Assembly (NCBI RefSeq): GCF_017309585.1
Contig: NZ_CP071321.1
Coordinates: 4,614,512-4,678,511, forward strand
Origin: Nitrogeniibacter aestuarii
GTDB taxonomy: Bacteria; Pseudomonadota; Gammaproteobacteria; Burkholderiales; Rhodocyclaceae
Reading direction: 5' to 3'
DNA length: 64,000 nucleotides
How positions within the stretch are numbered: the stretch's first letter is position 1; every line of letters starts with the position of its first letter. This document shows, piece after piece, positions 25,900 to 34,515 of this stretch. Position numbers and translations under genes: made by a program. The notes beneath the pieces are model-generated. The model did not search any database. It saw only the letters and a list, made by a program, of their open reading frames with translations, and had not been told where the DNA came from.

Positions 25900-26619
25900 A
25901 TGCAAATCCATAAAATCCTTCAGTCACAGGGCTTTGGCAGCCGCCGCGATTGCCGCGCCCTGGTCCGCAGCGGCCTGGTCGAAGTCGACGGTCAGGTCAT
26001 TGACGATCCGTTTGCCGAGTTCGATGCCGACGGTTTCGAATTCACGGTCGATGGCGAACCCTGGGAATACCGGGAAAAAGCCTACCTGATGCTGTACAAG
26101 CCCACGGCACACGAATGCACCCGCAAGCCGGAGTACTACCCCTCGATCTTCAGCCTGCTGCCCGAGCAGCTGGCCGAACGGGGTGTGCAGCCGGTGGGGC
26201 GCCTCGATCAGGACACCACCGGCCTGCTGCTGCTCTCGGACGATGGCCAGTTCATCCACACCTGGAGCTCGGGCAAGAAGAAGATTCCCAAGCGCTACCG
26301 GGTTGAGCTCAAGCATGCCCACACCCCTGAACTCATCGACGCCCTGCTCACCGGCGTGCAGTTGCATGACGAGCCCGAACCCATCAGCGCCGCGGCGATC
26401 GAGGTGATCGACGAACTGCACCTGTGGTTCACCATCACCGAAGGCAAATATCACCAGGTCAAGCGCATGATCGCAGCGGCGGGCAACCGGGTCGAAGGCC
26501 TGCATCGCCAGAGCGTGGGCGGGCTTGAGCTGCCCGAGGTGCTCGAACCGGGTGACTGGGCGTGGATGACCGAAAAGCATTTCACCGCCCTGGCCAGTTT
26601 CTCCGGCGGGGATGACTGA
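25900..26619 (+). CDS. rsuA: 16S rRNA pseudouridine(516) synthase
   Basis: This 239-residue RsuA-type enzyme has an N-terminal S4 domain (KILQSQGFGSRRDCRALVRSG) and the catalytic GRLDQDTTGLLLLSDDG, whose aspartate attacks U516 of 16S rRNA. The C-terminal signature GKYHQVKRMIAAAGNRVEGLHR is also intact. The start at 25900 leads straight into the S4 domain; an in-frame start eight codons earlier is less likely. Its stop overlaps the start of the downstream exporter gene by eight bases. Confidence 0.92.
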   Translation: MQIHKILQSQGFGSRRDCRALVRSGLVEVDGQVIDDPFAEFDADGFEFTVDGEPWEYREKAYLMLYKPTAHECTRKPEYYPSIFSLLPEQLAERGVQPVGRLDQDTTGLLLLSDDGQFIHTWSSGKKKIPKRYRVELKHAHTPELIDALLTGVQLHDEPEPISAAAIEVIDELHLWFTITEGKYHQVKRMIAAAGNRVEGLHRQSVGGLELPEVLEPGDWAWMTEKHFTALASFSGGDD

Positions 26620-27361
26620 TCCCTTCCTGATCACGATGGCCGTCATCGCCGTCATCATCGTCGGTATCTCGAAATCCGGCTTCGGGGCCGCCTTCGGCAA
26701 TCTGGCGGTCCCGCTCGTGGCCCTGGCCACCACCCCGGCCCATGCGGTCGCCCTCCTGCTCCCCTCCCTGATGGTCATGGACATCCTCGGTCTGGTGGTC
26801 TTTCGCCGCCGGATCGACATGGCCTTGCTCAAGCAGATGATCCCGGCCGGTCTGACCGGCATCGCCATTGGAGCGCTCACCTTTCAGTGGGTAAGCGTTG
26901 ACGGCCTGAAGCTCACGCTCGGGGTGCTCTCCATTCTTTTCGTGCTTCAGCGCTGGAGCGGTATTGCCAGCCGCATGCATGCTGCGGCGTCAGCGCGCCA
27001 GGATCGCTGGCTGGGTCGATTCTGGTCCCTGATCTCCGGTTTCACGAGTTTCGTGGCGCATGCGGGCGGTCCCCCCCTGTCGATGTACCTGATCCCCAAG
27101 CAGATGGACCGTGTGATCTACGTGGGGACGTCTGCCGTCTTCTTTGCCGTCATCAATGCCAGCAAATGGCTTCCCTACATCTGGCTCGACCTGTTTCCCC
27201 TGGACACCCTCATGGCGGGCGCCTTGCTGGCGGTGGTCTCGCCTGTGGGTTACTGGCTCGGTCTGAGGTCCCTGAAGTGGTTCGATGGTCCGGTTTTCTA
27301 TCGCATCATCGAGGTGTCCCTGCTGCTGGCAGGGGCCAAGCTGATGTGGGATGGCTGGTGA
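26612..27361 (+). CDS. TSUP-family transporter (TauE/SafE)
   Basis: This 249-residue membrane protein of the TauE/SafE/DUF81 family has about seven to eight hydrophobic helices. The first family motif is GISKSGFGAAFGNLAVPL (residues 14–31), and the second, mid-protein, is FTSFVAHAGGPPLSMYLIPKQ. Known members export sulfite, sulfoacetate or related anions; the substrate here is unknown. It overlaps rsuA by eight bases. A second TSUP gene at 59249–60013 is a distant paralogue. Confidence 0.87.
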   Translation: MTDPFLITMAVIAVIIVGISKSGFGAAFGNLAVPLVALATTPAHAVALLLPSLMVMDILGLVVFRRRIDMALLKQMIPAGLTGIAIGALTFQWVSVDGLKLTLGVLSILFVLQRWSGIASRMHAAASARQDRWLGRFWSLISGFTSFVAHAGGPPLSMYLIPKQMDRVIYVGTSAVFFAVINASKWLPYIWLDLFPLDTLMAGALLAVVSPVGYWLGLRSLKWFDGPVFYRIIEVSLLLAGAKLMWDGW

Positions 27362-27678
27362 TTTTGGGGCACACCCGTTTAGTACACAGGGGTGTTAACT
27401 GTTTTATTAATATAAATAACAATAATGTTTACGCTCAGCGCTTTTCTGTGGAAAAGCACTTTTAATCCATAAAAATCATAAGCTTGTGGACTTGGCAACC
27501 TTGGGGACAAGCCACGGGAACCGCTGTGGATGCATTGTCGATGAATTTTTCGGCCGGTCTGAAATCAGGGCTTGTCCACAATTCGTCCCCGCGATTCACT
27601 GGGACTTGTCGACAGAACGCCGGGTTGACATCAGGGAGACTTCATGCGGTGGGACATCTTCTGCCGGGTTGTGGATAA
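27362..27678. other. AT-rich intergenic region with DnaA-box-like 9-mers
   Basis: The stretch before earP is much richer in A and T than its surroundings (27395–27430 is nearly all A/T). It holds several DnaA-box-like 9-mers: TGTGGAAAA at 27447–27455, TTGTCCACA at 27572–27580, and a perfect TGTGGATAA at 27670–27678 just inside earP. Weaker matches lie at 27485 and 27525. It must also contain the earP–efp promoter. It resembles an origin or a DnaA-controlled promoter, but neither is shown. Confidence 0.45.
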
Positions 27679-28774
27679 CTTTGGGGATATCGGTGTGTGC
27701 TGGCGCCTGGCGCGACAGCTGGTGAACGAGCAGGGACGCTGGATACGCCTGTATGTGGATGACTGGATGGCCTTGCGTCGTCTGTTGCCCGAGGCCCCTG
27801 AACGACCTGTTGCCTGCCTTCTGGATGGGGTGGAAGTCTTGCCCTGGTCGCTGGCCGAAGGCGACACCGATGCCGCGGATTGCGTGATCGAGGCCTTCGC
27901 CTGCGAACTGCCGTCGGCGTACCTGAATGCCATGCGCTGCCGGCGCCCGGCGCCGGTGTGGGTGAATCTCGAGTATCTGAGCGCCGAGGCGTGGATCGAG
28001 GACTGTCACGGCCTGCCCTCCCCCGATCCGGCGACCGGGCTGGCAAAGGCCTTCTTTTTTCCCGGCTTCACCTCGCGCACCGGCGGGCTGATCCGGGAAT
28101 GCGACGTGTTCGAGCGGCGAGACGCGGCCCAGGCACTCGACGGTCGCCTGCTCTGGCAGACGCGCCACGCCACGCCCGGTGCGTCGGCCGCGTCGCGCTG
28201 GGTATCCCTGTTCAGCTACGAGAATCCCGCGCTGGCCGGATTGCTCGAGGCATGGCAGACCGATGCTCAGCCGACCTTGTTGTGGGTTCCGGAAGGCAAG
28301 GCGCTGCGACAGGTCGCGGACTGCCTCGGGATGGCGGCCGAGGCCGGGGCGCATGTGCGCGCCGGGGCGTTGACGGTGCGGGCACTGCCGTTCCTGTCGA
28401 TGCGTGATTACGACGCCCTGCTGGCCTTGTGTGACATCAACTTCGTGCGGGGTGAGGATTCCTTCGTGCGCGCGCAGTGGGCGGCGCGGCCCATGGTGTG
28501 GCAGGCCTACCCCCAGTCGGACGCCACACACCTGGTGAAGGTGAATGCATTTCTGGCACGCTACGCGGCGGCGCTGGACGCGGACGCTCGTGCAAGGGTT
28601 CAGCGTTTCTGGATGGCGTGGAATCAGGGCGGTGACGTCTCGGCCCTGTGGAAGGACTACGCGGCGACCCAGGCCACGCAGGCTCGTCACGCCCGTCAAT
28701 GGTGCCGGGAACTGGGTCGTCAGGGGGATCTCGCCAGAAGGCTGGTGGATTTTGTTGATCGCATTGTAAAATAA
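27644..28774 (+). CDS. earP: EF-P arginine rhamnosyltransferase EarP
   Basis: This 376-residue EarP transfers rhamnose from dTDP-rhamnose to Arg32 of elongation factor P. The N-terminal MRWDIFCRVVDNFGDIGVCWRLARQ holds the paired aspartates (Asp11 and Asp15) that match the catalytic pair of the family. The nucleotide-sugar site RGEDSFVRAQWAARPMVWQ lies near residue 270. Length is as expected. The substrate protein gene efp follows 56 bases downstream, the standard arrangement. A perfect DnaA-box-like sequence lies within its first ten codons. Confidence 0.95.
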   Translation: MRWDIFCRVVDNFGDIGVCWRLARQLVNEQGRWIRLYVDDWMALRRLLPEAPERPVACLLDGVEVLPWSLAEGDTDAADCVIEAFACELPSAYLNAMRCRRPAPVWVNLEYLSAEAWIEDCHGLPSPDPATGLAKAFFFPGFTSRTGGLIRECDVFERRDAAQALDGRLLWQTRHATPGASAASRWVSLFSYENPALAGLLEAWQTDAQPTLLWVPEGKALRQVADCLGMAAEAGAHVRAGALTVRALPFLSMRDYDALLALCDINFVRGEDSFVRAQWAARPMVWQAYPQSDATHLVKVNAFLARYAAALDADARARVQRFWMAWNQGGDVSALWKDYAATQATQARHARQWCRELGRQGDLARRLVDFVDRIVK

Positions 28775-28830
28775 CGGGTTTTTAATACCCTTTCGGCCAG
28801 TCGGGCCGTTTCAAGGATCCAGGTGTAAAG

Positions 28831-29388
28831 ATGAAGACTGCTCAGGAACTGCGCTCCGGCAACGTGATCATGGTTGGCAGCGAGCCGCTGGTCGTGCAGA
28901 AGACCGAATACAACAAGTCCGGCCGCAACGCGGCGGTCGTGAAGATGAAGCTCAAGAACCTGCTGACCGGTTCGGGCACCGAATCCGTGTACAAGGCCGA
29001 CGACAAGTTCGAAGTGGTCATGCTCGATCGCAAGGAAGTGACCTACTCCTACTTCGCTGATCCGATGTATGTGTTCATGGACGAGGAATACAACCAGTAC
29101 GAGGTTGAGGCCGAGAACATGACCGATACCCTCAAGTACCTGGAAGACGGCATGCCCTGCGAAGTGGTCTTCTACAACGGTCGTGCCATTTCCGTCGAGA
29201 TGCCCAACTCCGTGGTCCGCGAAGTCGAGTACACCGAGCCGGCCGTCAAGGGCGATACCTCGGGCAAAGTGCTCAAGCCGGCCCGGATCACCACGGGCTA
29301 CGAGCTGATGGTGCCGGCCTTCGTCGAGATCGGCGACAAGATCGAGATCGACACCCGCACCGACGAGTACAAGAACCGCGTGAAGTAA
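28831..29388 (+). CDS. efp: Elongation factor P (Arg32 type)
   Basis: The 185-residue EF-P rescues ribosomes stalled on polyproline stretches. Three beta-barrel domains are present, and the loop tip reads KSGRNAA with arginine at residue 32. That residue is rhamnosylated by EarP rather than lysylated as in E. coli, which agrees with the earP gene upstream. The C-terminus (TRTDEYKNRVK) is typical. A strong terminator follows. Confidence 0.97.
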   Translation: MKTAQELRSGNVIMVGSEPLVVQKTEYNKSGRNAAVVKMKLKNLLTGSGTESVYKADDKFEVVMLDRKEVTYSYFADPMYVFMDEEYNQYEVEAENMTDTLKYLEDGMPCEVVFYNGRAISVEMPNSVVREVEYTEPAVKGDTSGKVLKPARITTGYELMVPAFVEIGDKIEIDTRTDEYKNRVK

Positions 29389-29411
29389 TCCGGTTCGCTC
29401 GATGACGGGAG

Positions 29412-29438
29412 AAAGGGGCACCTTCGGGTGCCCTTTTT
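29412..29438. terminator. Bidirectional terminator between efp and the LysR gene
   Basis: GGGCACC and GGTGCCC form a stem with a stable TTCG loop, flanked by AAAG on the left and TTTTT on the right. It can stop efp on the plus strand and the convergent LysR gene on the minus strand, whose stop codon abuts it. Confidence 0.88.
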
Positions 29439-30334
29439 CATTCGGTTTGCTGGTACACGGGCAGCGCTGCCAGCCCGGTCTTGAGGTGGTCGATGAGCAG
29501 ACGCACCTTGGGTGAGATGTGACGTTGCTGCGGCACCATGCCCCACACGGCGGTGTCGGGTACCTGATGACCGGGAAGCAGGGCGCGCAAGCGCCCCTCG
29601 CGGATCGGATCGATCACGTAATAGTCGGGCAGGTGGCACAGCCCGAAACCCCGCAGCGCCGCGTCCAGCACCGCGCTGCCGCTGTTGCACTTCCAGTTGC
29701 CGTGGGGACGAAAGCTGATTTCGCGGGCACCGGACTGGAAGTGCCAGACGTCAGACGTGCCGATCAGGCAGTTGTGACGGGCCAGTTCGGACAGGCTGTG
29801 AGGTGCGCCGTAGCGATCCAGATACTCGGGCGAGGCACACAGATACATCTTGCGTGGCGCCAGGCGGGTGGCGACCAGGCGCGAGTCCGGCACCCGGCCG
29901 AGTCGGATGGCCAGATCCAGCCCCTCGTGGACGATGTCTTCGGTCTGGTTGGACAGGTCCATCTCCACCTGCAGGCCGGGGTGGGTGGCCATGAACTCAT
30001 TGACCAGCGGCACGATGAAGCGCTCGCCGTAAGCCACTGCGCAGGTCAGGCGCAACAGGCCTTTCGGGGTGGAGGCCAGGTCCTGAACCACCCGGATTGC
30101 TTCATCGTAGCCGTCCTGCAGCTGACGGCAGTACAGCAGGAAGGCCTGACCGGACTCGGTGAGCGAGACCTGACGGGTGGACCGATAGAACAGTCGCGTC
30201 TGCAGTGATTCTTCCAGTCGAGCGATCTGGCGGCTGATGTGGGAGGTGGAAACCCCCAGCTGTTCGGCCGCTCGGGCGAAGTGGCTGTGCTGCGCCACCG
30301 CCACGAAGGCCTCCATGCCTTCCCATCGGTTCAT
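29438..30334 (-). CDS. LysR-family transcriptional regulator
   Basis: This 298-residue LysR-type regulator has an N-terminal winged helix-turn-helix (HFARAAEQLGVSTSHISRQIARLE, residues about 18–41). The substrate-binding domain that follows covers about residues 90–290. The ATG at 30334 (MNRWEGMEAF) is used; a TTG one codon upstream is also in frame. It is divergent from frmA, so it most likely controls the formaldehyde operon and itself. A near-palindrome in the shared promoter region is a candidate operator. Confidence 0.88.
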   Translation of the reverse strand: MNRWEGMEAFVAVAQHSHFARAAEQLGVSTSHISRQIARLEESLQTRLFYRSTRQVSLTESGQAFLLYCRQLQDGYDEAIRVVQDLASTPKGLLRLTCAVAYGERFIVPLVNEFMATHPGLQVEMDLSNQTEDIVHEGLDLAIRLGRVPDSRLVATRLAPRKMYLCASPEYLDRYGAPHSLSELARHNCLIGTSDVWHFQSGAREISFRPHGNWKCNSGSAVLDAALRGFGLCHLPDYYVIDPIREGRLRALLPGHQVPDTAVWGMVPQQRHISPKVRLLIDHLKTGLAALPVYQQTE

Positions 30335-30358
30335 CAAGCGCGTCCTTATTGTTGCTGT

Positions 30359-30378
30359 ATGAAAACAATGTTTTCCAT
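30359..30378. promoter_or_regulatory. Near-palindrome in lysR–frmA promoter region
   Basis: GAAAAC and GTTTTC are exact complements three bases apart, set in a nearly symmetrical ATG…CAT frame. The site lies 25 bases upstream of the LysR start and about 100 upstream of frmA. Its place and symmetry suit an operator for the divergent regulator. Confidence 0.5.
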
Positions 30379-30476
30379 TTTAGCTAATTATTTTTCCTGA
30401 GCGAGTTACTACACTGCTTGGGCTATACCCATGCACCCCCACCCCATACCCGCATATAAAAATAGGGAGATACATC

Positions 30477-31595
30477 ATGATCAAGTCGCGTGCTGCCGTG
30501 GCCTGGAAGGCTGGCGCCCCACTGGAAATCACCGAAGTTGATGTCGCACCGCCGAAAAAGGGCGAAGTGTTGGTCCGTATCGTGGCCACCGGTGTCTGCC
30601 ACACCGATGCCTTCACCCTGTCGGGCGCCGATCCGGAAGGCATCTTCCCGTCGATCCTCGGTCACGAGGGTGGCGGCATCGTCGAGGCCATTGGCGAGGG
30701 CGTGACCTCCGTGGCCGTGGGCGACCACGTCATTCCGCTCTACACGCCCGAGTGCGGAGAGTGCAAGTTCTGTAAATCCGGCAAGACCAACCTGTGTCAG
30801 GCGATTCGCGCCACCCAGGGCAAGGGCCTGATGCCCGATGGCACCAGCCGTTTCTCCAAGGATGGCGAAACCATCTTCCATTACATGGGTTGCTCGACCT
30901 TCTCCGAGTACACCGTGTTGCCCGAGATTTCCCTGGCCAAGATCAGCAAGGATGCGCCGCTCGAGAAGGTGTGCCTGCTCGGTTGCGGTGTGACCACCGG
31001 GATCGGTGCCGTGCTCAATACCGCCAAGGTCGAGCCGGGTGCCACCATTGCCGTCTTCGGTCTGGGCGGCATCGGCCTGTCTGCCATCATCGGCGGCGCC
31101 ATGGCCAAGGCCAGCCGCATCGTCGCCATCGACGTGAATCCGGGCAAGTTCGAAATCGCCAAGCAACTGGGCGCGACCGACTGCATCAACCCGCTCGACT
31201 ACGACAAGCCGATCCAGGAAGTGATCGTCGATCTCACCGACGGTGGTGTGGATTACTCCTTCGAATGTATCGGCAACGTGAAGGTCATGCGTTCGGCCCT
31301 CGAGTGCTGCCACAAGGGCTGGGGCGAGTCGGTCATCATCGGCGTGGCCGGTGCCGGCGAAGAGATCTCCACCCGTCCGTTCCAGCTGGTGACCGGTCGT
31401 GTGTGGCGTGGTTCCGCCTTCGGTGGCGTGCGCGGTCGTTCCGAGCTCCCCGGTTATGTCGAGCGTGCCCAGAAAGGCGAGATTCCGCTCGATACCTTCA
31501 TCACCCACACCATGGGTCTGAATGACATCAACGAAGCGTTCGATCTCATGCACGAAGGCAAGAGCATCCGTACCGTCATCCACTTCGACAAGTAA
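30477..31595 (+). CDS. frmA: S-(hydroxymethyl)glutathione dehydrogenase
   Basis: This 372-residue class III alcohol dehydrogenase oxidises S-hydroxymethylglutathione, the spontaneous adduct of formaldehyde and glutathione. The catalytic zinc ligands are in ATGVCHTDAFTLSG and GHEGGGIV. The four structural-zinc cysteines are in CGECKFCKSGKTNLC. The Rossmann motif GLGGIGLSAIIGG lies near residue 199. Length matches FrmA/AdhC. frmB follows immediately with overlapping stop and start, making a complete formaldehyde detoxification operon. Confidence 0.96.
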   Translation: MIKSRAAVAWKAGAPLEITEVDVAPPKKGEVLVRIVATGVCHTDAFTLSGADPEGIFPSILGHEGGGIVEAIGEGVTSVAVGDHVIPLYTPECGECKFCKSGKTNLCQAIRATQGKGLMPDGTSRFSKDGETIFHYMGCSTFSEYTVLPEISLAKISKDAPLEKVCLLGCGVTTGIGAVLNTAKVEPGATIAVFGLGGIGLSAIIGGAMAKASRIVAIDVNPGKFEIAKQLGATDCINPLDYDKPIQEVIVDLTDGGVDYSFECIGNVKVMRSALECCHKGWGESVIIGVAGAGEEISTRPFQLVTGRVWRGSAFGGVRGRSELPGYVERAQKGEIPLDTFITHTMGLNDINEAFDLMHEGKSIRTVIHFDK

Positions 31596-32452
31596 TGCCC
31601 ATGGATGCCAACCTGGAACTGATTGCCAGCAACAAGAGCTTCGGCGGCTGGCACAAACGCTACAGGCACCGTTCCTCGGCCACCGGCACGGACATGATCT
31701 TCGCGATCTATCTGCCGCCAGCGGCCGAGACCGGACCGGTGTCCGTCCTGTACTGGCTCTCCGGCCTCACCTGCACGGATGAAAACTTCATGCAGAAGGC
31801 CGGCGCCCAGCGCATGGCAGCCGAACTGGGTATCGCCATCGTCGCGCCGGACACCAGTCCGCGCGGCGAAGGGGTGCCGGACGATCCGGAGGGTGCGTAC
31901 GACTTCGGTCTGGGCGCCGGTTTCTACGTGAATGCCACGCAGGCACCGTACAACCGCCATTACCACATGTATGACTACGTGACGCAGGAGCTGCCGGCAC
32001 TGATCGAGCAGCACTTCCCGGTCACCGACAAGCGTTCGATCAGTGGTCACTCCATGGGCGGTCATGGTGCGCTGATCTGTGCATTGAAGAACCCCGGGCG
32101 TTATCTGTCGGTTTCCGCCTTCTCTCCCATCGTCAGCCCGAGCGATTGTCCGTGGGGTCAGAAGGCGCTGGGCAACTACCTGGGGGACAACCGGGACGCC
32201 TGGGCCGAGTGGGATACCTGCAAGCTCATTCCAAACGCACCGGAGCGCCTGCCCTTGCTGGTGGATCAGGGTGGAGAGGATGGATTCCTGGCCGAGCAGC
32301 TGCTCACCGAGCGACTCGTCGAGGCCGCGAAGGCCGCTGACCATCCAGCCACGATCCGCATGCAGGCCGGTTACGACCATAGCTACTTCTTTATTGCGAC
32401 GTTCATCGAGGACCATCTGCGGCATCATGCTGCAGCATTGGACGCTGCCTGA
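31595..32452 (+). CDS. frmB: S-formylglutathione hydrolase
   Basis: This 285-residue esterase-D-type serine hydrolase releases formate and glutathione from S-formylglutathione, the second step after FrmA. It has LSGLTCTDENFMQKAGAQR early, the nucleophile in GHSMGGHGAL and the C-terminal catalytic histidine in YDHSYFFI. The first ATG (31595) overlaps the frmA stop as TAATG. An ATG two codons later is equally possible. A strong terminator ends the operon. Confidence 0.95.
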   Translation: MPMDANLELIASNKSFGGWHKRYRHRSSATGTDMIFAIYLPPAAETGPVSVLYWLSGLTCTDENFMQKAGAQRMAAELGIAIVAPDTSPRGEGVPDDPEGAYDFGLGAGFYVNATQAPYNRHYHMYDYVTQELPALIEQHFPVTDKRSISGHSMGGHGALICALKNPGRYLSVSAFSPIVSPSDCPWGQKALGNYLGDNRDAWAEWDTCKLIPNAPERLPLLVDQGGEDGFLAEQLLTERLVEAAKAADHPATIRMQAGYDHSYFFIATFIEDHLRHHAAALDAA

Positions 32453-32477
32453 TTCCAGTGTCATTACCTCGCTTGTG

Positions 32478-32506
32478 GCCGACCTCATCAGGTCGGCTTT
32501 TTTTTC
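32478..32506 (+). terminator. Intrinsic terminator of frmAB
   Basis: GCCGACCT and AGGTCGGC form a perfect eight-pair stem with a CATC loop, followed by eight T. It lies about 26 bases after the frmB stop. Confidence 0.9.
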
Positions 32507-32605
32507 TTCAAGTTTTGTGATGTGAGACCGCTCACAGATGACATGAGTCCAGCTGTGGGACAATGTTGGCCTTTCCCGTTTCATTCGAATTACATGGAGG
32601 CGTCC

Positions 32606-33223
32606 ATGGGCCGGGTGCCCTTGCTGGTTTTGCTCACTGCCTGCACGGCGCTGTTCGCCTGCACGCCTGAAGCCGACCCGCCGGACCCTCCGCAGCCAGT
32701 CGAAACCACCGAAGCGGTGCGCGACGCTGGTCAGGCCGCGAGAGACGCAGTCAAGAAGGCCGGCGAGGCCCTGCGTCGCCTGGGCGGTGGTAGCTCCGAC
32801 AACGACACCGATGCCGCATCGGTCGAACCGGTACCCGAGATTGATCCGGTGGCACCGGCGGTCGAGCCCGTGGTGGCGCCACCCGTGCCGGACGTGGCGC
32901 CCGAGGGGGCCCCGCCTGCGGCGGATTCGGTGTCGTCCATCGAACCGATACCGGACGAGACGCAACAGCTCGAAGATGCGCAGCATATTCAGGTCGAGCG
33001 TGATGCCAGTGTGGCGACCCAGGAGGCCAAGGAAAAGATTTTGGAAGCCACACGCCGCGCCGCCGAGCGTGTACGCCAGGCGGGCGCCGGCATGGTCGAT
33101 GCCTTCCGCAAGGATGAAGGCAAAGCACAGACCTCCAGTGATACGATGGGCCCATCAGAGGCCGGGAGCGAGACCGGGCCTGCGCCCACCGAGACCCCAG
33201 CCAACCCACCCAGGCCCGAATGA
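32606..33223 (+). CDS. Proline-rich acidic lipoprotein
   Basis: This 205-residue protein has a signal peptide and lipobox LFAC, so the cysteine near residue 18 is probably lipidated. The rest is low-complexity: acidic and Pro/Ala/Val-rich (EPVPEIDPVAPAVEP), with two amphipathic helices (AGQAARDAVKKAGEALRR; AKEKILEATRRAAERVRQAG). I recognise no family. The ATG at 32606 has a GGAGG five bases upstream, which decides the start against earlier in-frame codons. The stop overlaps the ampG start by four bases, so an envelope link is likely. Confidence 0.7.
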   Translation: MGRVPLLVLLTACTALFACTPEADPPDPPQPVETTEAVRDAGQAARDAVKKAGEALRRLGGGSSDNDTDAASVEPVPEIDPVAPAVEPVVAPPVPDVAPEGAPPAADSVSSIEPIPDETQQLEDAQHIQVERDASVATQEAKEKILEATRRAAERVRQAGAGMVDAFRKDEGKAQTSSDTMGPSEAGSETGPAPTETPANPPRPE

Positions 33224-34515
33224 CCGATTCTGCCGTACCCCGGCGCCGCTGGCAGGATGTGATCCTGAACCGGCGGATGCTCATCTGCATCTTCACCGGC
33301 TTCGCGTCCGGCCTGCCGCTCTACCTGCTGTTCAATCTTGTTCCCGCCTGGTTGCGGACCGAAGGCCTGTCGCTCAAGACCATCAGTGCGTTTGCCCTGA
33401 TCCAGTTTCCCTACACCTGGAAGTTTCTCTGGGCGCCGCTGCTCGATCGATACGGCATCTTGCCGAAGCTGGGGCGTCGGCGCGGGTGGATGCTGGTCAC
33501 CCAGGTCGCACTTCTGGCCTCGATCGCCTGGCTGGGCCGCCTGTCACCGTCCAATGATCTGACCCTGGTGGTCGGGCTGACCGTGATCATCGCGCTGGCC
33601 TCGGCGACCCTCGACATCGCCCTCGACGCCTTTCGCCGCGAAATCCTGCCCGATGAAGAGCTGGGGCTGGGCAATGCCATTCATGTGAACGCCTACCGGA
33701 TTGCCGGGCTGGTGCCAGGGTCCTTGTCGTTGATCCTGGCCGATTATCTGCCCTGGGATCAGGTCTTCATGATCACCTCGGCCTTCGTGCTGCCGGGCAT
33801 GATCATGACGCTCGTGGTGGGTGAGCCGAAAGCGGCGGATTACCGACCCCGCACCCTGCGCGATGCAGTGGTCGAGCCTTTCCACGAATTCTTCGGACGC
33901 CACGGTGTGCAGTCCGCCCTGCTGGTGCTGCTGTTCATCTTTCTCTACAAGCTCGGCGATTCACTATGCACCGCGCTGGCAACGCCCTTCTATCTGGACA
34001 TGGGCTACAGCAAGACCGAGATCGGGGTGATCGCCAAGAACGCCGGCCTCTGGCCGATGGTCATCGGTGGCATTCTAGGTGGCATCTGGATGGTCAAGCT
34101 GGGCATCAATCGGGCCCTGTGGATCTTCGGTGTGGTGCAGGTGGTGACCATTCTCGGCTTCGTGTGGCTGGCCTGGCTGGGCCCGGCCCCTTCGGATGGG
34201 GGGCGACTTGCCGTGCTGGCCACCGTGATCGCCGGCGAGGCGGTGGGTGCCGGATTGGGCACCACAGCCTTTGTCGCCTTCATGGCCCGCACCACCCATC
34301 CGGCCTATACGGCCACCCAGCTGGCGCTGTTCACCAGCCTCATGGCGGTGCCACGCACCTTCATCAACGCCTCTGCGGGATGGCTGGTCGATTGGCTCGG
34401 GGGCTATCTGCCCTTTTTCTGGCTCTGCTTCTTTCTGGCTTTCCCCGGCATGTTGCTGTTGCTCAAGGTCGCCCCGTGGAACGAGCGGCCCGAAGACTCA
34501 AGGATGTTCTCATGA
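33220..34515 (+). CDS. ampG: AmpG-like muropeptide MFS transporter
   Basis: This 431-residue major facilitator protein of the PAT/AmpG group has twelve predicted helices. Family sequence includes FASGLPLYLLFNLVPAWLR at the start and YTWKFLWAPLLDRY near residue 65. AmpG imports anhydro-muropeptides for cell-wall recycling and, in some species, for beta-lactamase induction. No ampC or ampR is nearby. It overlaps both the lipoprotein gene upstream and the glycosylase gene downstream by four bases. Confidence 0.85.
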   Translation: MTDSAVPRRRWQDVILNRRMLICIFTGFASGLPLYLLFNLVPAWLRTEGLSLKTISAFALIQFPYTWKFLWAPLLDRYGILPKLGRRRGWMLVTQVALLASIAWLGRLSPSNDLTLVVGLTVIIALASATLDIALDAFRREILPDEELGLGNAIHVNAYRIAGLVPGSLSLILADYLPWDQVFMITSAFVLPGMIMTLVVGEPKAADYRPRTLRDAVVEPFHEFFGRHGVQSALLVLLFIFLYKLGDSLCTALATPFYLDMGYSKTEIGVIAKNAGLWPMVIGGILGGIWMVKLGINRALWIFGVVQVVTILGFVWLAWLGPAPSDGGRLAVLATVIAGEAVGAGLGTTAFVAFMARTTHPAYTATQLALFTSLMAVPRTFINASAGWLVDWLGGYLPFFWLCFFLAFPGMLLLLKVAPWNERPEDSRMFS

